From Burkholderiales bacterium (GTDB taxonomy: Bacteria; Pseudomonadota; Gammaproteobacteria; Burkholderiales; Burkholderiaceae), in the NCBI GenBank assembly GCA_947371645.1, contig CANBQJ010000081.1, forward strand, positions 1 to 14,792: DNA of 14,792 nucleotides, given 5' to 3'. Within the stretch, counting starts at the first letter, position 1. Every line of letters starts with the position of its first letter. The notes under the pieces were generated by a model. The model was given only the letters and a program-made list of their open reading frames with translations. It searched no databases and had not been told where the DNA came from. Below, one piece after another: positions 1 through 7,187 of this stretch. The position numbers were made by a program, and so were the translations under genes.

Positions 1-366
1 ATGCCCTGGTGGGGCTACCAGGCCGATTACGCCGAAGTGACGACTGCCGATGACGACGAGCCGTCTCCGCCGCCAGCCCTGTTCAGGCGCACGCTGCACA
101 ACCTGGTGGACACGCGCCTGATGATGGCCTATGCCCGCTCGCTGGCCGAACATGGCGACGTCGACAAGGCGCGCTACGTGGTGGCTCGGCTGCGCGAGTT
201 CCACAACCCGGCGAGCAAGGCCTTCCTGGCGGCGTGCCCCGCCGCCACGGCAGGCTCGCCTGTTCCGGCCGGGCAGTTGGCGTCTGCTTCGGCAGACAAG
301 CTGCCCTTCCAGTGCAGCCCGCCCACGGGCCACTACACCTGGCGGGACGTGTTGCCGCGGCCCTGA
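1..366 (+). CDS. C-terminal end of a probable Wzy/PglL-type polymerase or O-oligosaccharyltransferase (5' end outside window)
   Basis: An open frame runs from the first base to a TGA at 364-366, so this is the last ~121 residues of a longer protein; the ATG at base 1 is probably internal. The visible part is soluble, with no membrane segment. A helical stretch (residues ~30-75, containing RYVVARLREFHNPASKAFL) resembles the TPR-like C-terminal tail of Wzy_C_2/PglL membrane glycan polymerases and ligases of Burkholderiales, and it ends in an LPFQC...YTWRD segment. In that family the missing N-terminal part would be a multi-helix membrane domain acting on lipid-linked sugars in the periplasm. 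The assignment rests on resemblance of the tail only, so another TPR-like protein is possible. It converges on moaC with no gap: its stop ends at 366 and moaC's stop begins at 367. Confidence 0.55.
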   Translation: MPWWGYQADYAEVTTADDDEPSPPPALFRRTLHNLVDTRLMMAYARSLAEHGDVDKARYVVARLREFHNPASKAFLAACPAATAGSPVPAGQLASASADKLPFQCSPPTGHYTWRDVLPRP

Positions 367-852
367 TCAGGGCTGCTCGCCGCGCACCCAGGTACCGCTG
401 CGGCCACCTTCCTTGCGCAGCAGGCCCACATCGCTGATCAGCATGCCGCGGTCAGCAGCCTTGAGCATGTCGTAGATGGTGAGCAGGCCAACCTGCACGG
501 CGGTGAGGGCCTCCATCTCCACCCCGGTGGGGCCCACGGTCTGCGCGGTGACCTCGCATCGCACAGCGGGTGGGTTGTCTTCCAGCGTGAAAGCCACTGC
601 GACCTTGGACAGGGGCAGCGGGTGGCACAGCGGGATCAGATCGGCCGTGCGTTTGGCGCCCTGGATGGCGGCGATGCGGGCCACGCCCAGCACGTCACCC
701 TTGCCGGCCTTGCCCTCGGCCACCAAGGCCAATGTGGCCGCCGCCATGCGGATGCGCCCCTCGGCCACGGCCACACGCACCGTGTCGGGCTTGCCGGACA
801 CGTCCACCATGTGGGCCTGGCCCTGGGCGTCGAAATGCGTGAGCTGGCTCAT
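367..852 (-). CDS. moaC: Cyclic pyranopterin monophosphate synthase MoaC
   Basis: MoaC converts the product of MoaA into cyclic pyranopterin monophosphate, an early step of molybdenum cofactor synthesis in the cytoplasm. The 161-residue product matches the usual length (~160). Family motifs are clear: [19 protein letters not shown] at residues 66-84, and [20 protein letters not shown] at 110-129 followed by K131. D128 and K131 fall at the positions of the catalytic Asp and Lys of the E. coli enzyme. I chose the ATG at 852; the frame stays open to a TTG at 888, but those 12 extra residues do not look like MoaC and would overlap the divergent gene's leader. No strong Shine-Dalgarno is visible. 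No other moa gene is in view, so it stands alone, back to back with the M48 protease gene. Confidence 0.96.
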   Translation of the reverse strand: MSQLTHFDAQGQAHMVDVSGKPDTVRVAVAEGRIRMAAATLALVAEGKAGKGDVLGVARIAAIQGAKRTADLIPLCHPLPLSKVAVAFTLEDNPPAVRCEVTAQTVGPTGVEMEALTAVQVGLLTIYDMLKAADRGMLISDVGLLRKEGGRSGTWVRGEQP

Positions 853-953
853 GTGTAAAGAAGTTTGAGGGGGTGCAAAGTCAAGCAAGTCTGACAGATG
901 ACCTCAGGCCGTGGCAGCATACTGTCCGCTCTGATCATTTTGCCCCGATCGCC

Positions 954-2657
954 TTGTTGCGCACCCGCCCTGCCCCTCGTCGACACTGGTCGGCCCCTGC
1001 CCTGCCAGCCCTGCGGGCCACCTTGCTGGGTGCCATCTGCCTGGGGCTGACCTTGCCAAGCGGCACGGCGGCCTGGGCCCAATTGGCGCCCGCCCCGGTC
1101 GAGCCCGCAACGGGCAGCACCCTCAGCCCCACCGCCCTGCCCTCACTGGGCGATGCCGCCGCCCAGAGCCTGTCGCCCATGGCCGAGCGCCGCCTGGGTG
1201 ACCGCATCATGCGATCGCTGCTGCGCGACCCCGATGTCATCGACGACCCGCTGGTGCTGGAGTACATCACCCAGATCTGGACGCGGCTGCTGACCGGTGC
1301 CCGCCAGCGAGGCGAGATCGGCCCCGAGCTGGACGCATCGCACGCCTGGCAGCCTTTCCTGGTGCGCGACAAATCGGTGAACGCGTTCGCGCTGCCCGGT
1401 GGCTACATCGGCGTGCACCTGGGCCTGATCGCCATGACGACCTCACCGGACGAACTGGCCTCGGTGATGGCGCACGAGTTGTCGCACGTCACGCAGCGCC
1501 ACATCGCCCGCATGATCGGGCAGCAGTCGCGGCAGTCCTGGGTGAGCATCGCCTCCCTGCTGCTGGGCGTGCTGGCCGCCAGCCGCAACCCGGCTGCCGC
1601 TCAAGCCATGATCTATGGCGGCCAGGCCGCGGCCATCCAGGGGCAGTTGAATTTTTCTCGCGACATGGAGCGCGAGGCCGACCGCGTGGGCTTTGGCGTG
1701 CTGGGCGATTCGGGCTTTGACCCCGCCGGCATGGCGCTGATGTTCGAGCACCTGCAGGCCGCGTCCCGCCTCAATGACGACGGCAGCTGGCCCTACCTGC
1801 GCACCCACCCGCTGACCACCGAACGCATTGGCGAGGCCCATGCCCGTGTGGGCCCGGGTGCCTGGACGATGCTGCCTTCGCCCTTGAGCACCGGCACGGC
1901 GCTGTGGGCCCAGCACCAGCTGATGGCGGCGCGCGCCCGGGTGCTGGTGGACACGCGCAGCGAGTCGCTGCAGACCTTGTCGACACCCAACCTGCCGCGC
2001 AACGCCAACACGCTGCAGGCCGTCACGGCCTGGTACACGGCTGCCCTGGCCCTGCAGCGCAGCGGGCAGGCCGAAGCTTCGCTGCAGGCACTGGCCAACG
2101 CACGCAAGCAGGCGCTGAGCCTGCCCACCTTGCAGCAGGACGTCGCCTGGCGCGTGTTCAGCCTGTGCGAAGCCGAAGGGCAGCTGCGCACGCACAAGGG
2201 CCGCGCGGCCCTGCAGACCATCGGTGATGCCCTGCAAAAGCCGGGCAGCATCGCCAAGGCCCAGGCCCGGCCCGAGCTGCTGCTGCAGGCTCAGGCGGCG
2301 CTGGCCGTGACCGACGACGCCAGTGGCCATGCGCTGCGCGAGCCGGCCTTGCTGGAAGCCGCATCGCGCCTGCAGACGCACGTGAGCGACCACCCGCACG
2401 ACGCCCTGGCCTGGTCCACGCTGGCCGAGGTCTGGCAGGCCCTGCACCAGCCGGTGCGGGCCGTGCGCGCCGAAGCCGAAGCGACCGCCGCACTCGGTGA
2501 TTTGCCCGGTGCCATCGACCGCATCCAGGGTGCGCAAAAGCGCTTCCGCCAGCCCGATGCCGCCGACGTGATCGAGCTCACCGTCATGGACTCGCGCCTC
2601 AAAGCCTGGCAACGCCAGCAGCGCGACGATATCAAGGAAGACGGCAACGGGGTGTGA
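954..2657 (+). CDS. Secreted M48-family zinc metalloprotease with TPR-like C-terminal region (BepA/YfgC-like)
   Basis: Proteins of this family are periplasmic zinc proteases that degrade or chaperone misassembled outer-membrane proteins. An N-terminal Arg-rich stretch is followed by a hydrophobic core and an AWAQ-type signal cleavage site (around residue 43). Numbering from TTG 954, the zinc site is HELSH at 174-178, the third ligand E239 lies in MEREADRVGF, and H285 in LRTHPLTTERI matches the regulatory His of BepA. The rest, from about 330, is Ala/Leu-rich helical sequence of TPR type. The start is uncertain: the frame extends to a GTG at 873, but that would place ~46 residues ahead of the signal core and start only 20 bases from moaC, and there is no in-frame ATG. 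TTG 954 or 957 gives a normal signal peptide (567 residues), though without a good ribosome site. It is longer than E. coli BepA (~487). Confidence 0.9.
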   Translation: MLRTRPAPRRHWSAPALPALRATLLGAICLGLTLPSGTAAWAQLAPAPVEPATGSTLSPTALPSLGDAAAQSLSPMAERRLGDRIMRSLLRDPDVIDDPLVLEYITQIWTRLLTGARQRGEIGPELDASHAWQPFLVRDKSVNAFALPGGYIGVHLGLIAMTTSPDELASVMAHELSHVTQRHIARMIGQQSRQSWVSIASLLLGVLAASRNPAAAQAMIYGGQAAAIQGQLNFSRDMEREADRVGFGVLGDSGFDPAGMALMFEHLQAASRLNDDGSWPYLRTHPLTTERIGEAHARVGPGAWTMLPSPLSTGTALWAQHQLMAARARVLVDTRSESLQTLSTPNLPRNANTLQAVTAWYTAALALQRSGQAEASLQALANARKQALSLPTLQQDVAWRVFSLCEAEGQLRTHKGRAALQTIGDALQKPGSIAKAQARPELLLQAQAALAVTDDASGHALREPALLEAASRLQTHVSDHPHDALAWSTLAEVWQALHQPVRAVRAEAEATAALGDLPGAIDRIQGAQKRFRQPDAADVIELTVMDSRLKAWQRQQRDDIKEDGNGV

Positions 2658-2674
2658 AGGTCGTCATGGTCGGC

Positions 2675-2701
2675 CTTGCCCCCATGGCTTGCAAGGGCAA
2701 G
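2675..2701 (+). terminator. Weak inverted repeat after the M48 protease gene
   Basis: CTTGCCC (2675-2681) and GGGCAAG (2695-2701) can form a 7-bp stem with a 13-base loop, 18 bases after the protease stop. No T-run follows, so it is a poor intrinsic terminator. Its distal part also overlaps the proposed -35 element of the next transcript. It may be a weak terminator or coincidence. Confidence 0.25.
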
Positions 2702-2718
2702 CACGCCTTCACTACACT
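2689..2718 (+). promoter_or_regulatory. Likely sigma-70 promoter for the riboswitch-terC transcript
   Basis: TTGCAA (2689-2694) and TACACT (2713-2718) each match the -35 and -10 consensus at four of six positions and are 18 bases apart. A start site about 7 bases downstream of the -10 would be at ~2725, within one base of where the first riboswitch helix begins (2724). That agreement is the main support, because the hexamers alone are only moderate. Confidence 0.55.
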
Positions 2719-2723
2719 TCGTT

Positions 2724-2853
2724 CACCGAGAGGGGAGTAGCGCGCAGGCCTTGAACAGGCCAGCGGTCCCACCCCGTCAGCACGGTGTCCGGCCTCGGCC
2801 GGCCCCGGGGTCACACAACAGGCGCCCAGCCTGTCCGGCAAGACCTCTCGGTG
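2724..2853 (+). promoter_or_regulatory. yybP-ykoY manganese riboswitch
   Basis: The outer helix P1 is a perfect 10-bp pairing of CACCGAGAGG (2724-2733) with CCTCTCGGTG (2844-2853). Directly inside the 5' strand is the conserved loop GGAGTAG (2734-2740). The second conserved loop, CCGTCA, is at 2774-2779. A GC-rich variable arm (TCCGGCC...GGCCCCGG, ~2788-2809) follows, and the element closes with the characteristic GCAAGACC just before the end of P1. These are hallmarks of the yybP-ykoY class, known to bind Mn2+ and to turn on Mn efflux genes, very often TerC-family members as here. The element lies 90 bases ahead of the terC start. Its response to Mn2+ is inferred from the class. Confidence 0.93.
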
Positions 2854-2910
2854 CATGGCTTGTGCCACACGGCGCAGCCCATGCCCGCGTCGCCCCGTCT
2901 TGGGGTGGCA
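2854..2910 (+). promoter_or_regulatory. Candidate expression platform between riboswitch and terC
   Basis: Two hairpins are possible between P1 and the gene. CATGGCT (2854-2860) can pair with AGCCCATG (2876-2883) with one bulged base. Further on, a CCCC/GGGG hairpin lies around 2892-2905. Neither is followed by a clear U-run, although a short TTTT is at 2924-2927. Control may therefore act on translation or by a Rho-type mechanism rather than a classical terminator; this is inference, with no folding calculation done. Confidence 0.35.
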
Positions 2911-2943
2911 AGTCTTGTCGGGATTTTCATGGAGCAAACCATC

Positions 2944-3906
2944 ATGCTGACGATGGCGCCTCAATGGCTCATGTGGGTGTTCGCAACCGTGGTGCTGACC
3001 GCCCTGTTGCTGGATTTTGTCGTGCTCAAGAAGCAAGGCGCGCACGATGTGGGCGTGCGCGAAGCGGCCATCTGGTCGGGCATCTGGGTGGCGGTGAGCC
3101 TGGCCTTCAACGGCCTGCTCTGGTGGGCTTACGCGCAAGACCAGGGCACCGCAGTGGCCAACGCCAAGGCCATGGCCTTCCTCACCGGCTACGTGATTGA
3201 AAAGTCGCTGGCGGTCGACAACATCTTCGTCTTCCTGATGATCTTCAGCTATTTCTCGGTGCCCTCGGGCTACCAGAAGCGCGTGCTCATGTTCGGCATC
3301 ATCGGCGCCATCGTCTTGCGCTCGGTGATGATCCTGCTGGGTGGCTGGCTGCTGGCCCAGTTTCACTGGATCCTGTATGTGTTTGGCGCCTTCCTGCTGC
3401 TCACCGGCATCAAGATGTGGTGGGCTGCGGACCAGACGCCTTCGTTGGAAGACAACGCCGCGCTGCGGCTCTTGCGCCGGTTGATTCCGGTCACGCCATA
3501 CCTGGATGGCGAGCGGTTCTGGACGCGCCACAACGGCGTGCGCATGGCCACGCCGCTGCTGCTGGTGGTGGCCCTGGTGGGCGTCACGGACGTGATCTTC
3601 GCGGTGGACTCCATCCCCGCCATCTACGCCATCACCTCCGACCCTTTCATCGTGCTGACGTCCAACATCCTGGCGATCCTGGGCCTGCGGGCAATGTTCT
3701 TCCTGCTGGCGGCCATGGCCAGCCGCTTCCACCTGCTGAGCTATGGCCTGGCCGTGGTGCTGGTGTTCATCGGCAGCAAAATGGTGCTGGTGGACGTGGT
3801 GAAGGTGCCTGTGCTGGTGTCGCTGGGCGTGGTGGTGGGCATCCTGGCGGTGACCATGGTCTGGAGCGTGAAGACGGCGCCGCGCATCGGCAAGGCATCA
3901 AGCTGA
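2944..3906 (+). CDS. TerC/Alx-family integral membrane protein, probable Mn2+ exporter
   Basis: TerC-family proteins are polytopic inner-membrane proteins. Riboswitch-controlled members (Alx, MeeF/MeeY type) export Mn2+, some to supply exported metalloenzymes. The 320-residue product has about eight to nine hydrophobic segments. Both family signatures with membrane-embedded acids are present: EKSLAVDNIFVF at 86-97, and TDVIFAVDSIPAI at 215-227. I chose ATG 2944 because GGAG (2931-2934) lies 9 bases upstream; ATG 2929 (five residues longer) has a weaker site. The open frame extends back to 2785, but that part overlaps the riboswitch and is not coding. A yybP-ykoY riboswitch and its own promoter precede it, so expression should rise with Mn2+. 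It ends 11 bases from the stop of the convergent redox operon, with no visible terminator between them. Confidence 0.94.
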   Translation: MLTMAPQWLMWVFATVVLTALLLDFVVLKKQGAHDVGVREAAIWSGIWVAVSLAFNGLLWWAYAQDQGTAVANAKAMAFLTGYVIEKSLAVDNIFVFLMIFSYFSVPSGYQKRVLMFGIIGAIVLRSVMILLGGWLLAQFHWILYVFGAFLLLTGIKMWWAADQTPSLEDNAALRLLRRLIPVTPYLDGERFWTRHNGVRMATPLLLVVALVGVTDVIFAVDSIPAIYAITSDPFIVLTSNILAILGLRAMFFLLAAMASRFHLLSYGLAVVLVFIGSKMVLVDVVKVPVLVSLGVVVGILAVTMVWSVKTAPRIGKASS

Positions 3907-3917
3907 GGGGCCTGCAC

Positions 3918-4397
3918 TCAGGATGTGAGCTTGCGGCGGTGCCACAGCAGGCTGAGCGCCCACAGCAGGCCCAGCCCACCGTGCACCAGGCCGACCAGAT
4001 CACGCTGTTCATCGGGCACCCAGTAGAACAGGGCGTAGCCCGTGAGCGCCAGCGTGGCCAGGCTGAAGACCATCCACAGGCCGCCTCGGCGGCGCTGTCG
4101 CAGCCGCCAGCCGCGCTGGGCATGGGTGGCACTGACACGGCCCGCCATGATGAGCATGAGCATCATGGTGCCGCCGTGAAGCCGCATGAGGCCACTCTCC
4201 CAGGGGCTGGGCATGCCGGCCATGGCCGCCTGTGCGGCAGCAGGCCAGTGCAGCCAGTGCACCAGCATCCACAGCCCGCCACTGCAGACCAGCAAGAGCG
4301 CCAGGGCCAGCAGCAGGCGGGCCTGCCCACGGGGCATGGTGTTGCGGTGTGCCCTGGCCGGGTGGGCATGCGCGGGGTGGTGGCGGTGCGCGGTCAT
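3918..4397 (-). CDS. Small four-helix membrane protein with His-rich N-terminus, possible haem b electron carrier
   Basis: No family is recognised with certainty. The 159 residues hold four hydrophobic segments (about 27-50, 70-90, 105-127 and 133-153). Histidines sit in or at the ends of helices: H47 and H50 (LVHWLHW), H74 (LHGG), H92, H139 (VHGG) and H153. Paired helix histidines of this kind occur in small b-type cytochromes, so haem b binding is plausible but inferred. The cytoplasmic N-terminal tail has six His in the first 17 residues, which may bind metal or be incidental. As the last gene of the Fur-box operon, 22 bases after apbE, it would be the natural membrane link passing electrons to the periplasmic FMN protein. 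ATG 4397 is used; ATG 4337, after the His tail, is an alternative. Neither has a strong ribosome site. Confidence 0.75.
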   Translation of the reverse strand: MTAHRHHPAHAHPARAHRNTMPRGQARLLLALALLLVCSGGLWMLVHWLHWPAAAQAAMAGMPSPWESGLMRLHGGTMMLMLIMAGRVSATHAQRGWRLRQRRRGGLWMVFSLATLALTGYALFYWVPDEQRDLVGLVHGGLGLLWALSLLWHRRKLTS

Positions 4398-4419
4398 GGT
4401 CTCTGGCGGTGTGCCTGCA

Positions 4420-5214
4420 TCATGCCGTACCGGGCTCGCTGTGGACGCAAGCCCGGGCGTGGTGGGCCTGCAGCAGCACCTGGGTGCGGGGGTCGTTCAG
4501 GCCCCAGGCGGCCACCACCTTGGTCAAGGCGTCGGCGGTGGCGCAGCTGGCGGCCATCACGCTGAGGTGGGCCGGCCTGGGGTGGCCGCCTGACGTGGGG
4601 CCCCACAGGCTGGACCGCGCGCCTGCCCGGAAGTCGCTGGTGGCCAGGGCGCCATCGCTCAGCTGCCCCCATTGGTGCACGCCCCCTTGGGTCTCGTTGC
4701 GCAAGGCCACGGGCAGGCTGGTGCCGTGCACGCGCAGGTCACCGCCTGCATTGACCCACAAGGCGGGCACGCCCAGGTCCATGGCGGTCTGCACCACGCG
4801 GTCCACGGCCCAGCCTTTGGCCAGGCCGCCCAGGTCCAGCCGCGTGGCCAGGGATTGGCGGTAGGCGGTGGTGCCTCGGATGGCCCAGTCGCCACTGCCC
4901 AGGGCCACGTCGAAGGCCGGGCAGGCCCGGTGCCAGGCCTGGGCCAGCATCAGCACGGCCGCCGTCCACAGGTGCACCGCCACCGGCTGGCCCATGGCCG
5001 CCGCGTGCAGGCGGCTGAGGTCGCTGTCAGGCTCGTGCACCGACATGCGTGACTGAACCAGGTCCAGCACGGCCCACAAGGCCGGCAAGGCCTGGCTGTG
5101 GTCTGGCGGCAGGCCGATTTCCACCAGCGTTCCCAGCACAGGGCGGGCGCGGCGCACCCAGGCCGTCTGACTACCCTCCGGGGTATCGCGGGCCAGTTCT
5201 TCGGGTGCAGGCAT
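4420..5214 (-). CDS. apbE: FAD:protein FMN transferase (ApbE family)
   Basis: ApbE enzymes split FAD and attach FMN through a phosphoester bond to a Thr or Ser of target proteins, using Mg2+. The 264-residue product shows the family motifs in order: RPVLGTLVEIGL at 24-35, RMSVHEPDSDLSRLH at 56-70, LDLGGLAKGWAVDRV at 127-140, the NAGGD flavin-binding motif at 155-159, ATSD at 191-194 (usually ATSG), and ADALTK at 227-232, where Asp and Thr hold the metal. It is shorter than typical ApbE (~330) and has no signal peptide, so transport to the periplasm is unclear; some ApbE proteins lack a signal. The start ATG (5212-5214) overlaps the FMN-protein stop by one base (TGATG), which suggests translational coupling. 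The adjacent FMN-binding protein is its obvious substrate. Confidence 0.93.
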   Translation of the reverse strand: MPAPEELARDTPEGSQTAWVRRARPVLGTLVEIGLPPDHSQALPALWAVLDLVQSRMSVHEPDSDLSRLHAAAMGQPVAVHLWTAAVLMLAQAWHRACPAFDVALGSGDWAIRGTTAYRQSLATRLDLGGLAKGWAVDRVVQTAMDLGVPALWVNAGGDLRVHGTSLPVALRNETQGGVHQWGQLSDGALATSDFRAGARSSLWGPTSGGHPRPAHLSVMAASCATADALTKVVAAWGLNDPRTQVLLQAHHARACVHSEPGTA

Positions 5215-5780
5215 CACAGCTGCTGGGCCAGTCTGGCCTGCGCCACCACGGCCACGATGCGGCGCACACCTTCGGTGATGTGGCCACAGGAGAGTGTGGC
5301 GCCGCTGAGGTTCTGCACGTCCTGGCCGACGCGCAAAGGCGATGCCGGCCCCTTGCCCACGAACTGCGCCCGCCAGGCCGGCAGGCGAACCTCGGCGCCA
5401 TGGCTTTCCCGGTAGGAGAGGATGTCCACGCCCAGCACCTTGCCCTGGGCATCCACGCCCACCGCATAGGTGATGAGCTCGAACTTGCCGACCACGTTGT
5501 CGATCACCACCCAACCCAGCAGCTGCTGACCTTGCCAAGCCTCGATGACCGTCCACTGCGCGGTGCGGGCGGCCGCACCGATCTGGGTGCCGATGGCCTG
5601 CAGCTGTGCGGCGTCCAGCTTGACCACACGGGGTACGAAGCGGTCTGCATGCGGGAACTGCGCCTGCTGGGCCTGTTGGGGCGTCATGTAGTCGGCCGCG
5701 AACGCGGTGGGGGCCGCGCTGCCCAGTGCCACGCCCAGGCCGGCCATGACGGGCAACATGAAGGGTCGCCAGGTGGCCAT
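5214..5780 (-). CDS. Periplasmic FMN-binding domain protein (NqrC/RnfG-like domain), ApbE substrate
   Basis: The domain carries covalently bound FMN and acts as a one-electron carrier outside the cytoplasm. The 188-residue product has a signal peptide ending at AFA (about residue 28), then an FMN_bind-type domain. Its attachment motif is SGATLS at 159-164, so Ser164 would be the flavin acceptor; Thr is commoner in Nqr/Rnf proteins. The Asp normally three residues before the first Ser is Gln156 here, with N157 and L158 between. The following CGHITEGVRRI segment and the Cys are unusual. Unlike RnfG and NqrC, there is no anchoring membrane helix beyond the signal. It starts 2 bases after the porin stop and overlaps apbE by one base, so the three are almost surely co-translated. 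Its physiological acceptor is unknown; iron or a quinone is possible. Confidence 0.9.
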   Translation of the reverse strand: MATWRPFMLPVMAGLGVALGSAAPTAFAADYMTPQQAQQAQFPHADRFVPRVVKLDAAQLQAIGTQIGAAARTAQWTVIEAWQGQQLLGWVVIDNVVGKFELITYAVGVDAQGKVLGVDILSYRESHGAEVRLPAWRAQFVGKGPASPLRVGQDVQNLSGATLSCGHITEGVRRIVAVVAQARLAQQL

Positions 5781-5782
5781 GC

Positions 5783-7126
5783 TCAGTAGCTCCAGCCCAG
5801 GCCCAGGCCAATGCGGTTGCGTTGGGGGTCCACCTTGCGGTATTGCAGGTCTGCCTTGACGACGACATGGCTGCCCACGTCGAAATTCATGCCAACGGTG
5901 CGCACGGTCTCGGTGGGCGCGGCATCGGGGGTGAGGCCTGCGCCCAGGTCGGCATAGGCCTCACGGGTGTTGGCGCGTTCCCAGCGTGCAAAGGGCTTGA
6001 GGGCGTAGTCTTCGTTCTGCCAGAGCTTGTAGGCGGCTTGCACGTAGGCACCGCTGAAGCGTTTGGGCACCGGGTACCAGTCGGGGCCGCTGCTCAGCGT
6101 CAGGCTGTTGAAGGCCGCCGTGCCGGAGATGCTGCCCTGCGCATACACGCAAGACAAGTCCCAGGCATCGGGGGTGTAGCGGGCGTGCAGGTCCCACAGC
6201 GTGACGCTGAGGTGACCACCCGCCGCAGCGGCTTGCTGCTGGCCGGCGCCGCCTCGGAACCAGGATCCACCCAGTTGCAGGCCAGGCAGGCCACGCCAGT
6301 TCACGGCACCGAACACGGCCAGGTCGCGCGCATGGGCCTGGGCCAGTTCCTGGTGGGTGGCGGCCAGCGGCGAGTCGGCGGTTTCGACGTCGGTGCTGTC
6401 CCACTTGGAGAGGTCAAAGCTGGTGCTCACGCCGCCTTGCAGGCGCCAGCCGCCATCCAGGTTGCCCAGCAGCTGCACGCCACCTTCACGCCAGGTGGAC
6501 GGGATGATGGCCGTCTCCACCAGGTTGCGCTCCACGCCATAGAAGGCGGTGGGCTCGTGGTTCTCGTTGAGCAGGCCCGCGGGCATGAGGAAGAGGCCGG
6601 CGCGCACAGACCAGGCGCCGTGCAGTTCACGTTCAATGTAGGCCTGCTCGATCTCGACTTCACCAGGGTCGGCCGAGTCGGATGAGGTCACCGCGTGCTC
6701 GGTTTCGATCTCGGCGGTCAGCTGCGTGCGGGCATCGAAGCGGTGGTTCAGGCCGATCACGAAGCGGCGCAGGTCGGCGCTGTCTTTCGATCGGTCGTGC
6801 AAGACGCGGTTGTAGTTGATCTCGCCATAGCCGGACCACACGGTGTCGCTGGCGGCGGCGGCATCGGGGCCATTGACGATGGCGGGTGCTGCAGCAGGTG
6901 CAGGGGCGGCCAGCTTGGCCTTGAGCTCGGCCAGCTCGCGGCTGAGGGCGTCAACCTTGGCGGCCAGGTCGGCATTGGCGGCAGGCTGGGCGGGGGCTTG
7001 GGGCAAGGTTGGCGGCTGGGTTTGCGCCTGGGCCAGGCCCATGCACAAGGCCGCTGCGGCCAGCGCCACGCAACGCGAGCTCAGGCTTGTGGCCTGCGGG
7101 AGGGTGAGGTGGTGGTGAGCGCGCAT
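5783..7126 (-). CDS. Outer-membrane porin with N-terminal coiled coil (phosphate-porin-like barrel)
   Basis: The 447-residue product has a signal peptide ending at AQA (residue 34), a Pro/Ala/Gln-rich linker, a short heptad-type coiled coil (DLAAKVDALSRELAELKAKL, 53-72), and a second Pro/Ala linker. From about 96 to the end it is alternating amphipathic strand sequence rich in Gly and aromatics, typical of a beta-barrel. It ends in an aromatic (GLGLGWSY), as expected of the barrel-assembly signal. The coiled coil plus barrel layout recalls OprO/OprP-type trimeric porins. The substrate cannot be read from sequence. Its place in a Fur-box operon suggests entry of an iron complex or a redox substrate. 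ATG 7126 starts the signal peptide; the longer open frame to 7279 overlaps the upstream gene and is not used. No clear Shine-Dalgarno is seen. Confidence 0.87.
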   Translation of the reverse strand: MRAHHHLTLPQATSLSSRCVALAAAALCMGLAQAQTQPPTLPQAPAQPAANADLAAKVDALSRELAELKAKLAAPAPAAAPAIVNGPDAAAASDTVWSGYGEINYNRVLHDRSKDSADLRRFVIGLNHRFDARTQLTAEIETEHAVTSSDSADPGEVEIEQAYIERELHGAWSVRAGLFLMPAGLLNENHEPTAFYGVERNLVETAIIPSTWREGGVQLLGNLDGGWRLQGGVSTSFDLSKWDSTDVETADSPLAATHQELAQAHARDLAVFGAVNWRGLPGLQLGGSWFRGGAGQQQAAAAGGHLSVTLWDLHARYTPDAWDLSCVYAQGSISGTAAFNSLTLSSGPDWYPVPKRFSGAYVQAAYKLWQNEDYALKPFARWERANTREAYADLGAGLTPDAAPTETVRTVGMNFDVGSHVVVKADLQYRKVDPQRNRIGLGLGWSY

Positions 7127-7187
7127 GGCAGTGGGGCGGTGAAGTGAGGATGGGGTGAGGTGAACGGTCGGCGACAGCTGCGTGTTG

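Noticed and set aside
1443..2612. Long 389-residue minus-strand open frame across the M48 protease gene
   Set aside because: It is opposite a gene with a clear zinc site and signal peptide. The product is a GQRR-rich composition without motifs, typical of antisense frames in GC-rich DNA.
2632..3732. 366-residue minus-strand open frame opposite terC and the riboswitch
   Set aside because: The product is His/Asp/Gln-rich with no domain, and it overlaps a riboswitch and a well-supported membrane protein gene.
3417..4565. 382-residue plus-strand frame spanning the terC end and the redox operon tail
   Set aside because: It overlaps two supported genes in other frames and has a low-complexity Gly/Ala/Arg/Gln product without domains.
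5215..5868. Upstream extension of the ApbE frame to 5868
   Set aside because: It overlaps the FMN-binding gene in another frame and has a Gly/Arg-rich shadow composition. The ApbE motifs begin only after ATG 5214.
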